Positions 17,772 to 26,076 of a DNA stretch of 64,000 bases are shown piece after piece. A model generated the notes under the pieces. That model had not been told where the DNA came from. It ran no database searches and worked only from the letters and a program-made list of their open reading frames with translations. The position numbers were made by a program, and so were the translations under genes. The first letter of the stretch is position 1. The number at the start of each line of letters is the position of its first letter. Origin of the DNA: Flaviflagellibacter rhizophilus (GTDB taxonomy: Bacteria > Pseudomonadota > Alphaproteobacteria > Rhizobiales > Methylopilaceae); assembly GCF_033898525.1 (NCBI RefSeq), contig NZ_JAXAFJ010000006.1, positions 1-64,000 of the forward strand, in the 5' to 3' direction.

Positions 17772-17954
17772 ATGGCAACGCTGCTGACGTTCCAGCCAAA
17801 TGACGCGAGACGGCGCTTACCTGCGCATGGCGAAGGCCCCGGCAAGATCATCCTCTTCGACGGCGTCCGTTATGAGCGCCATGAAACGCCGGTGCCGTCC
17901 TCTTCATCGGTCATCAGGAAGACCCGTCGGGGCGAGGGCTCCCGGACCAACTAG
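17772..17954 (+). CDS. Small protein of unknown function
   Basis: 60 aa. The core KIILFDGVRYERHE with a basic C-terminus resembles short conserved hypothetical proteins I have seen in rhizobia, but I cannot name a family. GGAGACCGAGG lies upstream of the ATG. A CtrA-box-like site precedes it. Its 3' end overlaps the convergent DUF1254 gene by 4 nt. Confidence 0.6.
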   Translation: MATLLTFQPNDARRRLPAHGEGPGKIILFDGVRYERHETPVPSSSSVIRKTRRGEGSRTN

Positions 17955-18493
17955 TCGAGAGGCTCGCATGTTGCGCTCGCCAGCGCGGTGCGCACGGTCG
18001 GGCGAATGCTGCTGGTCGGCGCGAAGGCACGTACCATGACGAAGCCCCGCAGGTCAGGCGATGCCAGCGGCAGGACGTTGGAACGAGCCGGATCGGGTTT
18101 ATAGGAAGCGTCGCCGGGGTCATAAAGATCGACCTCGATGCCCAATTCCGAGGCCGACTGATCATTGATCGAGAAGAAGGCCACTGCGTCGGGCGCGTAG
18201 AAGGACAGGGCCACGTATTCTCCCGAGAGCGGAACCCGCACGCGGACGCGGCCTTGGGAGAGGTCGAACGGGCACGCCAGATAGGCAAAGGCCGGGTCCA
18301 GCAGCGGCAGGCGGCGGCCTTCCTCCAAAGCGTTCAGGGCCACGAAGCTGTTGGGTTCCGTCATGGCGCTGATGCGCGAGAACGCATCCTGGGTCGCCAC
18401 ATAGGGCACAGCCAACAGCGAGCCGATGTGGACGACACCTCCCAGCAATAGCGCGGTTATGAGGAGGAAGAACGTCCTGAGGAACAGCCTCAT
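17951..18493 (-). CDS. DUF1254-like membrane-anchored protein
   Basis: 180 aa. One N-terminal membrane helix (about 3-27), then a periplasmic DUF1254-type domain with PYVATQDAFSRISAMTEPNS, YLACPFDLSQGRVRVRVPL, EYVALSFYAPDAVAFFSIND and FVMVRAFAPTSS. In many bacteria DUF1254 and DUF1214 form one long protein; here they are two small membrane-anchored proteins with overlapping genes (ATGA with the DUF1214 gene). The function is unknown. Confidence 0.8.
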   Translation of the reverse strand: MRLFLRTFFLLITALLLGGVVHIGSLLAVPYVATQDAFSRISAMTEPNSFVALNALEEGRRLPLLDPAFAYLACPFDLSQGRVRVRVPLSGEYVALSFYAPDAVAFFSINDQSASELGIEVDLYDPGDASYKPDPARSNVLPLASPDLRGFVMVRAFAPTSSIRPTVRTALASATCEPLD

Positions 18494-19180
18494 GACGAGC
18501 AGCCGTTGCGGATCAAGGCCGGAAGCTCGGGTGCGGAACGGCCGCCCGAGATTGCGCCGACCGTGGTGTCGTAGAGCCGCAGGACCAGGACGAAAGGCTG
18601 TCCGGCGGGGACCGGGAGCCAGGAACCCGGCTGCACCGAGGGGCCNACGGCCGCCCGAGATTGCGCCGACCGTGGTGTCGTAGAGCCGCAGGACCAGGAC
18701 GAAAGGCTGTCCGGCGGGGACCGGGAGCCAGGAACCCGGCTGCACCGAGGGGCCGAGCGCGATGACGACGCGTCCGTCAGCCTCCCGCACGATGTCTCCG
18801 CTTGAAAAGGCGTGCCTTTCCGCAGCGTTGGGGATGGGCGCTCCTGCTTCGTCATAGGCCGCAAGCGACCAAGCCCGAACGGTGGGGATGGTGCCTGATA
18901 TCGTGTAAGTGCACTTGCCGGTAAGCGGACGGCCCTGATCATCCGCGACGGCACGGAAGGCCAGCCCGTCGCCCACGGCAAGCGGCACCTCGCCACGTCG
19001 CGAGATCGCCGCCAGCGCATAGGCATCGACGTCCGACGTGCCTTCCGAGGCTAACGCCGTCCATGCGCCACTGCGGATGGCGTCGAACGCCGGCGGACGC
19101 TGGACCGCAAGCCAGGTCAGCGCGAGGCCGAGCGCCGCGGCGACGATGCCCACGAAGAGAAGATTAATGATCAGCCGCAC
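18490..19180 (-). CDS. DUF1214-like membrane-anchored protein, frame broken by an assembly scar
   Basis: The start reads MRLIINLLFVGIVAAALG (membrane anchor) and continues through a DUF1214 domain (KCTYTISGTIPTVRAWSLAA, then GSWLPVPAGQPFVLVLRLYD). A 108-bp perfect repeat joined by one N (18538-18754) inserts 109 nt and shifts the frame, so the raw sequence appears to fuse this gene into the DUF1254 gene with a stretch of nonsense. Removing one repeat copy plus the N restores a 193-aa protein ending ELPALIRNGCSS, with a TGA that overlaps the DUF1254 ATG. I regard the gene as intact in the organism. Confidence 0.82.
18538..18754. repeat. Perfect 108-bp duplication around an N: contig-join artefact
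   Basis: 18538-18645 is identical to 18647-18754, and the only ambiguous base of the window (N, 18646) sits exactly between them. Two overlapping contig ends placed side by side with a one-base gap would give this. The reading frame across the region is restored when one copy and the N are removed. Confidence 0.93.
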
Positions 19181-19204
19181 GTCTGCTGTGTCCGCCGGCT
19201 CTGC

Positions 19205-21400
19205 CTAGTTCAGGCTTTGTGGAGCAGAGGGCGGCGGGGGTGCCATGGAACCGGCGGACGCTACATCCGACGTTCCGGGACGTGCGCTTCCCGCGCTGGC
19301 CAAGCTTGAGGATGCGTTTCGCATGAGGCCGTCGATTTCGTCCAGCAGCAGCGAGGCACGCCGCGGCAGGCGACCGCCATTGCCGCTGTCCAGAGAAGGC
19401 TCCGGAGCGGATGCCGCAGCAATCTGCTGCCCCTTGGCCACAGGCGCAAGGCCCGGGATCGGACGTGGGTCGACGCCGGCCTGAGCAACCGTCATGATTT
19501 CCTTGAAGCTCATCGCAGGGAGGCTGCCGCCCGTCATCTCGCGCGTGCCGGAGTAGTCGTCGTTGCCGAACCAGACGGCGCAGGTGAAATCGCCGCTGTA
19601 GCCGATGAACCAGGCGTCACGGTAATCCTGGCTGGTGCCGGTCTTCCCCGCAATGCGGGTATTATCGACCGCTGCGCGGCGGCCGGTGCCGGCCTCCACC
19701 ACATTGACCATGACGCGGTTCATCTCGCTGACGGCTTCCGGAGGAATGGTGCGTTCCAGCGGCGGGGCATCCCTTTCGTGACGCCACAGAATGCGGCCTG
19801 CACTGTCGCGGATTTCCGTCGCAGCATAGGGGACGGACTTGAAGCCGCCATTCGCCAGGCTCGAAAATCCGACTGCCTGATCCAGCACCGTCACCTCTGA
19901 CGTCCCGAGGGCCAGCGCGCGGTTGAGGCGCAGAGGCGTGCGAACACCCATGTTCTTCGCGGTCTCGATGACCTTGTCGAGGCCAATTGCCCGGCCAAGA
20001 CGGATCGGGACCGTATTCAGGGACCGTGCCATGGCCGACATCAGCGTGACGCGTCCCGCGAAAGAAAGACCGTAGTTCTGGGGCGACCAGTTCCCGATGG
20101 TGATCGGGCCGTCCGTGACGATGGAAGTGGACGTGTAGCCGTTCATCATCGCTGCGGTGTAGACATAAGGCTTGAACGAGGAACCGGGCTGGCGCAGGGC
20201 ATCGGCTGCGCGGTTGAACTGGCTTGCTCCGTAGTCCCGGCCACCGACCATGGCGCGCACGGCGCCCTGCGGCTCCATCAGCACCACGCCGGCTTGCTTC
20301 ACGCCATATTGCGGGCCGTATTGCCGCAGCATGTTCTCGATCGTCTCTTCGGCCTTGGCTTGTACTACCGGGTCCAGGGGAGTCTTGACGATGACCGAAC
20401 GGACGCCACCGAGCTTTCCGTCGTCGGAAAGCCGCTTCACCTCGTTGAAGGCCCAATCGAGATAATAGTCCGGGCTGCTCGCGCGCTGCCTTGCTACAGG
20501 CGCGGCGGGATTGAGCCGGGCCGCGTGGACCTGGCCTTCCGTCATGAAGCCGGAGGCCACCAGTGCGTCCAGCACCACATTGGCGCGGGCGCGGGCCGCC
20601 GAGAGATTGGTGTGCGGCGCGAACTTTGTGGGCGCCTTGAAGAGGCCAGCGAGCATGGCCGACTCAGCCAGCGTGAGGCTCTTCGCCGACTTGCCGAAAT
20701 ACATCTGCGAGGCCGCTTCCACCCCGAAGGCGCCGCCGCCCATATAGGCGCGGTCGAGGTAGAGCTTGAGGATCTCCTCCTTGGAGAGGTTCACCTCGAG
20801 CCACATCGCCAGGAAGGCTTCCTTGACCTTGCGCTCGATGGTGCGCTCATTCGACAGGAAAAGGTTCTTCGCGAGCTGCTGCGTCAGCGATGAGCCGCCC
20901 TGCACCACGCCGCTGGCGCGCGCGTTCGTGAGAACCGCGCGGAAGGTGCCCGGCACGTCGATGCCGAAATGCTGGAAGAAGCGGCGGTCCTCGATGGCCA
21001 TCGCAGACTTGATCATCGTGTCCGGGATGTCCTGCAAGGACACGGCATCCGTCTGCAGGATGCCGCGACGGCCGATCTCGGCGCCCGTGCGGTCGAGGAA
21101 CGTCACCGCGAGATCCGCGCGCTTGCGCCAGTCTTCCTTTGTGGCCTGGAAGGCCGGCTGCGCGAGCGCAAGCATGATGACCGCGCCGGCGGTGCCCCAG
21201 GTCGCGGCCTCGCCGGCGACTTCGAAGAAGCCACGCTTCCAGCCGCGCACGCGCATGTCCTGGGAGAGGCCAACGAAGCTGTCCCAGATACGAGCCGCCC
21301 CGCGCATGAGGCGGTATGCTCCGGCATCGATGGCCGAATCCAGCCCGAGCAACGCCCGCCTGATCTTTTCCATGTTGATGCCGGGAAGCGGATTGCGCAC
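19205..21400 (-). CDS. Class A penicillin-binding protein 1A
   Basis: 731 aa. Bifunctional inner-membrane enzyme that polymerises glycan (GT51) and cross-links peptides. Order: short cytoplasmic N-terminus, membrane helix at about 68-85, GT51 with the catalytic Glu137 in AIEDRRFFQHFGID and GGSSLTQQLAKNLFL, then the transpeptidase with SxxK (PGSSFKPY), SxN (SLN in MARSLNTVPI) and KTG (AGKTGTSQDYRDAWF). The C-terminal 80 residues are low-complexity Ser/Ala/Pro. I used the GTG start at 21400 with GAGG 7 nt upstream; ATG 21373 is an alternative. Confidence 0.94.
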   Translation of the reverse strand: MRNPLPGINMEKIRRALLGLDSAIDAGAYRLMRGAARIWDSFVGLSQDMRVRGWKRGFFEVAGEAATWGTAGAVIMLALAQPAFQATKEDWRKRADLAVTFLDRTGAEIGRRGILQTDAVSLQDIPDTMIKSAMAIEDRRFFQHFGIDVPGTFRAVLTNARASGVVQGGSSLTQQLAKNLFLSNERTIERKVKEAFLAMWLEVNLSKEEILKLYLDRAYMGGGAFGVEAASQMYFGKSAKSLTLAESAMLAGLFKAPTKFAPHTNLSAARARANVVLDALVASGFMTEGQVHAARLNPAAPVARQRASSPDYYLDWAFNEVKRLSDDGKLGGVRSVIVKTPLDPVVQAKAEETIENMLRQYGPQYGVKQAGVVLMEPQGAVRAMVGGRDYGASQFNRAADALRQPGSSFKPYVYTAAMMNGYTSTSIVTDGPITIGNWSPQNYGLSFAGRVTLMSAMARSLNTVPIRLGRAIGLDKVIETAKNMGVRTPLRLNRALALGTSEVTVLDQAVGFSSLANGGFKSVPYAATEIRDSAGRILWRHERDAPPLERTIPPEAVSEMNRVMVNVVEAGTGRRAAVDNTRIAGKTGTSQDYRDAWFIGYSGDFTCAVWFGNDDYSGTREMTGGSLPAMSFKEIMTVAQAGVDPRPIPGLAPVAKGQQIAAASAPEPSLDSGNGGRLPRRASLLLDEIDGLMRNASSSLASAGSARPGTSDVASAGSMAPPPPSAPQSLN

Positions 21401-21509
21401 CGGGAAACCTCGTGCAAACGGGGCAACAGCCCCTACCTAGATGTCTTGACCCCAAGCCGGACGGGGCGCAAGTGCCCGCCCGACACCGCACGCAGATTTG
21501 GACGGGATC

Positions 21510-21980
21510 GTGGCCGAACCGTACTGGAAGACGAAGACTCTGGAAGAGATGTCCTCCGAGGAATGGGAGGCGCTGTGCGACGGCTGCGGGCGGTGCTGCC
21601 TTGTGAAGCTGGAAGACGAGGACAGCGGCGAGATTGCCTACACCGATGTCGGCTGCACGCTGCTGGACGGGAACACGTGCGGGTGCCGTAACTATCCGGA
21701 GCGCCAGACGCTGGTGCCGGAATGCGTGCGCCTGACGCCCGACGTGGTGCGGGGGCTGCGCTGGTTGCCTTCTACCTGTGCGTACCGGCTGGTGGCCAAG
21801 GGAGCCGATCTGCCGGGCTGGCACCCGCTGAAATCCGGAACGCCGGACAGCGTGCATGAGGCGGGGATATCGGTGCGCGGCCGCGTCTCTGCCAGCGAGG
21901 ACGGTGTCAGCATCGAGGAGATTCTGGAACGGATTGTGCGCTGGCCCCAAGCCTGGCCGAAAGGGGCGAAGCGGCGTTGA
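21510..21980 (+). CDS. YcgN/UPF0260-type cysteine cluster protein
   Basis: 156 aa. It carries the Cys pattern CDGCGRCCLVK near the N-terminus, DVGCTLLDGNTCGCRNYPER, VPECVRLTP and STCAYRLVA: a Zn/Fe-S-type cysteine cluster of the UPF0260 family. LPSTCAYR and LPGWHPL are family hallmarks. The function is unknown. The start is unclear: TTG 21498 and GTG 21510 are in frame, neither with a good ribosome site; GTG gives a normal-length N-terminus. The stop codon lies in a CtrA-box-like sequence. Confidence 0.85.
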   Translation: MAEPYWKTKTLEEMSSEEWEALCDGCGRCCLVKLEDEDSGEIAYTDVGCTLLDGNTCGCRNYPERQTLVPECVRLTPDVVRGLRWLPSTCAYRLVAKGADLPGWHPLKSGTPDSVHEAGISVRGRVSASEDGVSIEEILERIVRWPQAWPKGAKRR

Positions 21981-21993
21981 CGTGTTGTTAACC
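21977..21993 (+). promoter_or_regulatory. CtrA-box-like site upstream of the GTA cluster (TTGA-N7-TTAACC)
   Basis: TTGA at 21977-21980, seven bases, TTAACC at 21988-21993; one mismatch from TTAA-N7-TTAA(C). It starts at the stop codon of the YcgN-like gene and is about 290 nt upstream of the GTA promoter. CtrA is needed for GTA expression in Rhodobacter (known), which makes this site notable. Binding is unproven. Confidence 0.4.
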
Positions 21994-22283
21994 AAGCGGG
22001 CGCAGCCTGTGGCTCTAGATCGCTCGTGGTGCGGCGGGCAAAGGCACAGGCAAGTAAGCGGCGGCGTGGAAAGCAGACACGCACCGCAAGGTCCGGTCCT
22101 GCCGGGGTTAGACCCCGGTGCGCGCGTCCATGGATGCACCCCGAAATACCAGCCCTGACCGATGCGCGGCAAAGCTGGGGCGAGGGGCCGGAAGCCGGAG
22201 CAGCGCCCGGCCCGCTACTTGCTCTGTCCCTCTTCGGGTCGCCGGTTGCGGAAGGACTATAGGCCTAATATGGAATATAATCA
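21994..22283. other. Leader region before the GTA promoter, no convincing gene
   Basis: Together with the promoter this makes a 400-nt gap. Open frames at 21856-22158 and 22026-22262 show no ribosome sites and have Arg/Pro-rich translations typical of shadow frames. From about 22258 the sequence becomes AT-rich (TAATATGGAATATAATCA), like an UP element directly before the -35 box. Confidence 0.45.
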
Positions 22284-22312
22284 TTGACAGCGTGACGCTG
22301 CTCGGGTACAAC
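22284..22312 (+). promoter_or_regulatory. Sigma70-like promoter of the GTA cluster with internal palindrome
   Basis: TTGACA (22284-22289), 17-bp spacer, TACAAC (22307-22312): a near-consensus promoter, rare in such GC-rich DNA. The spacer begins with the inverted repeat AGCGT-G-ACGCT (22289-22299), placed where a bound regulator would block or reshape RNA polymerase. The expected start is near 22319, about 64 nt before the g1 ATG. Confidence 0.65.
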
Positions 22313-22335
22313 ATCCCCATGCTGAAGAATTGTGA

Positions 22336-22365
22336 GCGGCGCCGCCCGGTCAGGGTTGGCGCCGC
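22336..22365 (+). other. 5' leader hairpin of the GTA transcript
   Basis: GCGGCGCC (22336-22343) pairs perfectly with GGCGCCGC (22358-22365), loop 14 nt. It ends just before the GGAGGG ribosome site of g1. It could limit translation of the first gene or stabilise the mRNA. Confidence 0.5.
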
Positions 22366-22382
22366 CTCTGTTTGGAGGGTGG

Positions 22383-22880
22383 ATGGCCAGAGCAAAGCTG
22401 ATGGATGCAGAGCTCACGAGCCGCGCTCGGAGGCTCTATGAGGGTGGCGGGGCGTCCATACAGGCGGTCGCCGATCTTCTCGGCATCCATAAGAGAACGT
22501 TGCAAAAGCGAGCCTCCACCCTGGGCTGGCGTCGATCGCCCGCTGTTCCAAACGAAAGCCAGAACCGAATAGAGGAAAATGTTCCGGTTGGTCGGCGGGC
22601 CATGGTCGCGCGCATACGCCGGACGGTCGAGCGTGAGATATCGACGGTGGAGGACAGCCTCGCCCGGATCGACGAACTGGTGCCGCGCGGCGATGCCGAG
22701 AAGGCGGCGCGGACGCTTGCGAGCCTGGTGAAGACCTTGATCGAACTCCAGCGGCTCGAAGCGGGCGCCGGGGCGGGCACGGCAAAGGACCCCGACGAGG
22801 ATGGAATCGATATCGACGAGTTCCGACGCGACCTTGCGCGCCGCCTTGATGCGCTGCGTGCAGGCGGGGACCGCCGATGA
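22383..22880 (+). CDS. GTA g1, small terminase-like DNA-binding protein
   Basis: 165 aa. A helix-turn-helix-like N-terminus (ASIQAVADLLGIHKRTLQKR, about 18-37) is followed by a helical, charged C-terminal half that could oligomerise. In RcGTA gp1 is the small terminase subunit that lets the motor package host DNA without a pac site. The start at ATG 22383 follows GGAGGG; an in-frame ATG-less upstream extension covers the leader hairpin and is not credible. The gene overlaps the start of the large terminase gene. Confidence 0.82.
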   Translation: MARAKLMDAELTSRARRLYEGGGASIQAVADLLGIHKRTLQKRASTLGWRRSPAVPNESQNRIEENVPVGRRAMVARIRRTVEREISTVEDSLARIDELVPRGDAEKAARTLASLVKTLIELQRLEAGAGAGTAKDPDEDGIDIDEFRRDLARRLDALRAGGDRR

Positions 22881-24162
22881 GGCCCTGGCCTGTCTCGGTG
22901 CCGACGAAATCGGGCGCCTCCTCGCAGACTGGATGATCTGGGGTCGCGAGGAACAGCGGCCTCCGCTCAAGGCGGTAGGCGGCGGGGACTGGACGGTGTG
23001 GATGTTTCTTGGCGGACGCGGGGCCGGAAAAACGCGAGCGGGCGCCGAATGGGTGCGTGGACTGGCGCTCGGCCTGCCGGGCTTCGCGGTAGAGCCTGTC
23101 GGGCGCATCGCCCTGATCGGCGAGACTGCGGCCGATGTGCGGGAGGTAATGGTGGAGGGCGTCTCGGGCATCCTGGCCATCAGCGGGAAGGATCGGCCGC
23201 TTTGGGAGCCTTCCCGCCGAAGACTGATCTGGCCCAATGGTGCCGTCGCCCAGTGCTTCTCGGCCGAAGATCCCGAAGCGTTGAGGGGACCGCAGTTCGG
23301 AGCCGCCTGGTGCGACGAGGTCGGCAAGTGGAAGCAGGCGGACGCGGTGTGGGACATGCTGCAGTTCGGCCTGCGGCTTGGCCGCTCGCCGCGCCAGATG
23401 GTGACAACGACGCCACGGCCGATCCCGCTGCTCAAGCGACTTATGAAGGATCCGCGCACTGCGGTGACGCATGCCACGACGCAGGCGAATGCCTATAATC
23501 TGGCTCCCACCTTTCTGGAGACGGTGGTCGGACGCTATGCGGGCACAAGGCTGGGGCGGCAGGAACTTGATGGCGAGATCATCGATGACCGTCCCGATGC
23601 CCTGTGGACCCGGGAGGCCATCGAGAGCGCACGCGCCGATGCGGCGCCGGATCTGCGCCGGGTGGTCGTCGCGGTCGATCCGCCGGCCGGGGGCGGGAAG
23701 CGCTCCGACGCCTGCGGCATCGTTGCCGCCGGAATAGGGTCAGACGAGCGTGTCTATGTGATTGCCGACTGGACGGTGTCGGTTGCCCGGCCGGACCTAT
23801 GGGCCGCCGAGGCGGTCGGCTGCTGGCATGCGCACGAGGCGGATGCGTTGATCGCCGAGGCGAACCAGGGCGGCGAGATGGTGCGCTCCGTCATTGCGCA
23901 GGCAGACCCTGCGGTGCCGGTGACGCTTGTGCATGCGACGCGCGGAAAATGGCTGCGGGCCGAGCCCGTGGCTAGCCTCTATGCGCAAGGGCGGGTGCGC
24001 CATGTCGGGCCGCTGCCTGCGCTTGAAGATGAAATGTGCGACTTCGGCCTGAACGGGCTTTCCGGCGGGCATTCCCCGGACCGGCTGGATGCGCTGGTCT
24101 GGGCCGTGACGGCGCTGGCCCTCGACGGCCCAAAGGGTGCGCCCCGGCTGCTCCGCTTCTGA
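22849..24162 (+). CDS. GTA g2, large terminase (packaging ATPase/nuclease)
   Basis: 437 aa. Walker A GGRGAGKT at 55-62, Walker B-like GAAWCDEVGKW, and motif III MVTTTPRP in the ATPase half. In the nuclease half the acidic residues are in VVAVDPPAGGGKRSDACG and SPDRLDALVWAV. It cuts and pumps headful-size pieces of DNA into the capsid. The start is uncertain (ATG 22801, ATG 22849 or GTG 22858); I chose 22849, which overlaps g1 by 32 nt and gives a family-like N-terminus. Confidence 0.93.
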   Translation: MRCVQAGTADEALACLGADEIGRLLADWMIWGREEQRPPLKAVGGGDWTVWMFLGGRGAGKTRAGAEWVRGLALGLPGFAVEPVGRIALIGETAADVREVMVEGVSGILAISGKDRPLWEPSRRRLIWPNGAVAQCFSAEDPEALRGPQFGAAWCDEVGKWKQADAVWDMLQFGLRLGRSPRQMVTTTPRPIPLLKRLMKDPRTAVTHATTQANAYNLAPTFLETVVGRYAGTRLGRQELDGEIIDDRPDALWTREAIESARADAAPDLRRVVVAVDPPAGGGKRSDACGIVAAGIGSDERVYVIADWTVSVARPDLWAAEAVGCWHAHEADALIAEANQGGEMVRSVIAQADPAVPVTLVHATRGKWLRAEPVASLYAQGRVRHVGPLPALEDEMCDFGLNGLSGGHSPDRLDALVWAVTALALDGPKGAPRLLRF

Positions 24163-24204
24163 CGCTCTGACTTATCCCGCCGGTGCGGCGGTTCAGGAGA
24201 CATC

Positions 24205-25374
24205 ATGTTCCATGGATTGCAGAACCTTCTGCGGGGTGGCCCGCCGGAGGCCAAGGCGTCGCGCGCCCACGGGTTGATCGCGTTGCATGAGGCGGGGCGG
24301 CCCGTATGGACGCCGCGCGATTATGCGGCGCTGGCACGCGAGGGCTATGTGCGAAATGCCGTCGTGTTCCGCAGCGTGCGCCTTGTCGCGGAGGCTGCGG
24401 CGTCCGTGCCGTTGCTGCTCTACGAGAACGAGCGCGAGCTTGACCGGCATCCACTGCTGGATCTGCTGGCGCGGCCAAACGCCCGGCAGAGTGGCGGAGC
24501 CTTCCTGGAAAGCCTGATCAGCCATCTTCTGGTGGCCGGCAATGCTTACGCGGAAGCGGCGGCGCTCGATGGGGTGCCGCGTGAACTGCACGCCTTGCGT
24601 CCGGACCGGATGAAGGTGGTGCCGGGAGCCGATGGCTGGCCTGAGGCCTACGACTATTCCGTCGGTGCGGAGACTGTTCGCTTTCGCCAGGGTGCGGGCG
24701 GAGTGGCGTCGATTCTGCACATCGCCTTCTTTCATCCGCTCGACGATCACTACGGCCTCTCGCCGATGGAAGCGGCGGCGCAGGCCATCGACCTCCACAA
24801 CGCGGCGGCTGGCTGGAACAAGGCGCTGCTGGACAACGCCGCGCGGCCATCGGGTGCGCTGGTCTATTCCGGACCGGACGGCGCGAACCTTTCAGACGAG
24901 CAGTTCGAGCGGCTAAAGGCCGAGCTGGAAGCGCAGTTTCAGGGGCCGCGCAATGCGGGCCGGCCGCTGCTTCTCGACGGCGGGCTCGACTGGAAAAGCA
25001 TGGCGCTAAGCCCCAAGGACATGGACTTCCTGGAGGCCAAAAACGGGGCTGCGCGGGAGATTGCGCTGGCCTTCGGCGTGCCTCCGATGCTGCTCGGCAT
25101 CCCCGGGGACAACACCTACGCCAACTATCAGGAAGCGAACCGTGCGCTCTGGCGGCAAACGGTTCTGCCGCTGGTCCAGCGCGTTGCGAGCGATCTTGCC
25201 GCCTGGCTGGCACCTGCATTCGGGGATGGTGCGCTGCGGCTGGAGCCCGATCTCGACCGCATCGAGGCGCTGAGCACCGAGCGCGAGGCCTTGTGGCGTC
25301 GTGTCCAGGCGGCCGGCTTTCTGACCGAGGACGAGAAGCGCGCGGCTGTCGGCTACGGCCCGCGGCAAAACTGA
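24205..25374 (+). CDS. GTA g3, HK97-type portal protein
   Basis: 389 aa. It forms the dodecameric ring through which DNA enters and to which the tail joins. Family blocks: REGYVRNAVVFRSVRLVAEA, HPLLDLLARPN, LVAGNAYAEA, LHIAFFHPLDDHYGLSPMEA, and FGVPPMLLGIPGDNTYANYQ near residue 305. GGAGACATC precedes the ATG. It lies 42 nt after the terminase stop. Confidence 0.94.
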   Translation: MFHGLQNLLRGGPPEAKASRAHGLIALHEAGRPVWTPRDYAALAREGYVRNAVVFRSVRLVAEAAASVPLLLYENERELDRHPLLDLLARPNARQSGGAFLESLISHLLVAGNAYAEAAALDGVPRELHALRPDRMKVVPGADGWPEAYDYSVGAETVRFRQGAGGVASILHIAFFHPLDDHYGLSPMEAAAQAIDLHNAAAGWNKALLDNAARPSGALVYSGPDGANLSDEQFERLKAELEAQFQGPRNAGRPLLLDGGLDWKSMALSPKDMDFLEAKNGAAREIALAFGVPPMLLGIPGDNTYANYQEANRALWRQTVLPLVQRVASDLAAWLAPAFGDGALRLEPDLDRIEALSTEREALWRRVQAAGFLTEDEKRAAVGYGPRQN

Positions 25375-25432
25375 TCCTTCGCACAATCCTACTGACCAAC
25401 GCCGCCGGGCCGCCGGCTGCGAAGGAGACCCT

Positions 25433-25999
25433 ATGCCCAACACGTGGACCCCTGTGACTGAGACGAAACGCCTGGCCAGGCCGCCGCGCGCGGTGGCCTC
25501 CGGCGGCGTCATTGCCGGCTATGCGAGCCTGTTCGGAGAGACCGACCTTGGCGGCGATGTCGTCGCGAAAGGTGCCTTCATGGACAGCCTGCGGCGCAAC
25601 GGACCGAGCCGCGTGCGGATGCTGTTCCAGCACGATCCCACCGAACCCATCGGCGTGTGGGATGAGATCCGCGAGGACAGCATGGGCCTGCGCGTGCGCG
25701 GCCGGCTGGCCCTCAAGGTGGCGCGTGCCGCCGAGGTCTGGTCGCTGATCCAGGAGGGCGCGATAGATGGATTGTCGATCGGCTTCAAGGCGGTGACCGC
25801 GCGGCGCGATGCACGGACGGGTGTGCGCCGGCTCGAGAAGCTCGATCTTTGGGAGATCTCGATCGTGACCTTTCCCATGCTGCCCGAGGCAAGGATCGCG
25901 GCGTCCAAAGCCGCGCCACCGCCCTTCAAGGCGTCGGCTGATTTCGGCGGTTCCCGCAACCTGCTTCGCGCCCGCGCGGAGACCGTTTTCCGCCGCTGA
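25433..25999 (+). CDS. GTA g4, HK97-type prohead protease
   Basis: 188 aa serine protease (herpesvirus assemblin fold) that trims capsid subunits. The likely triad is H67 (MLFQHDPTEPIGVW), S115 (IDGLSIGFKA) and E141 (DLWEISIVTFPM). GAAGGAGA precedes the ATG. A strong hairpin with T-run follows within 30 nt of the stop, ahead of the capsid gene. Confidence 0.93.
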   Translation: MPNTWTPVTETKRLARPPRAVASGGVIAGYASLFGETDLGGDVVAKGAFMDSLRRNGPSRVRMLFQHDPTEPIGVWDEIREDSMGLRVRGRLALKVARAAEVWSLIQEGAIDGLSIGFKAVTARRDARTGVRRLEKLDLWEISIVTFPMLPEARIAASKAAPPPFKASADFGGSRNLLRARAETVFRR

Positions 26000-26026
26000 A
26001 CCGCAGCCAATCCCGACTTCTCAAAG

Positions 26027-26048
26027 GCCGCCCCAGGGGCGGCTTTTT
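26027..26048 (+). terminator. Terminator-like hairpin directly before the capsid gene
   Basis: GCCGCCCC (26027-26034) pairs perfectly with GGGGCGGC (26036-26043) around a single A (the real loop will be larger), then TTTTT. It lies inside an otherwise continuous operon, 29 nt before the capsid ATG. It may be a partial terminator or an RNA 3'-end/processing element. Confidence 0.75.
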
Positions 26049-26076
26049 GCTTTTCCGCCACATGCGAGGAACAAAG

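Noticed and set aside
17951..19180. Single 409-aa fusion of DUF1214 and DUF1254 proteins
   Set aside because: The frame exists only because of the 109-nt assembly insertion; the correct reading is two overlapping genes.
22026..22262. 78-codon open frame upstream of the GTA promoter
   Set aside because: No ribosome site, Arg/Pro-rich, no family; considered non-coding.
22328..22339. AATTGTGAGCGG in the GTA leader is identical to part of the lac operator
   Set aside because: Only half an operator, no symmetric partner, and it overlaps the leader hairpin; most likely chance.
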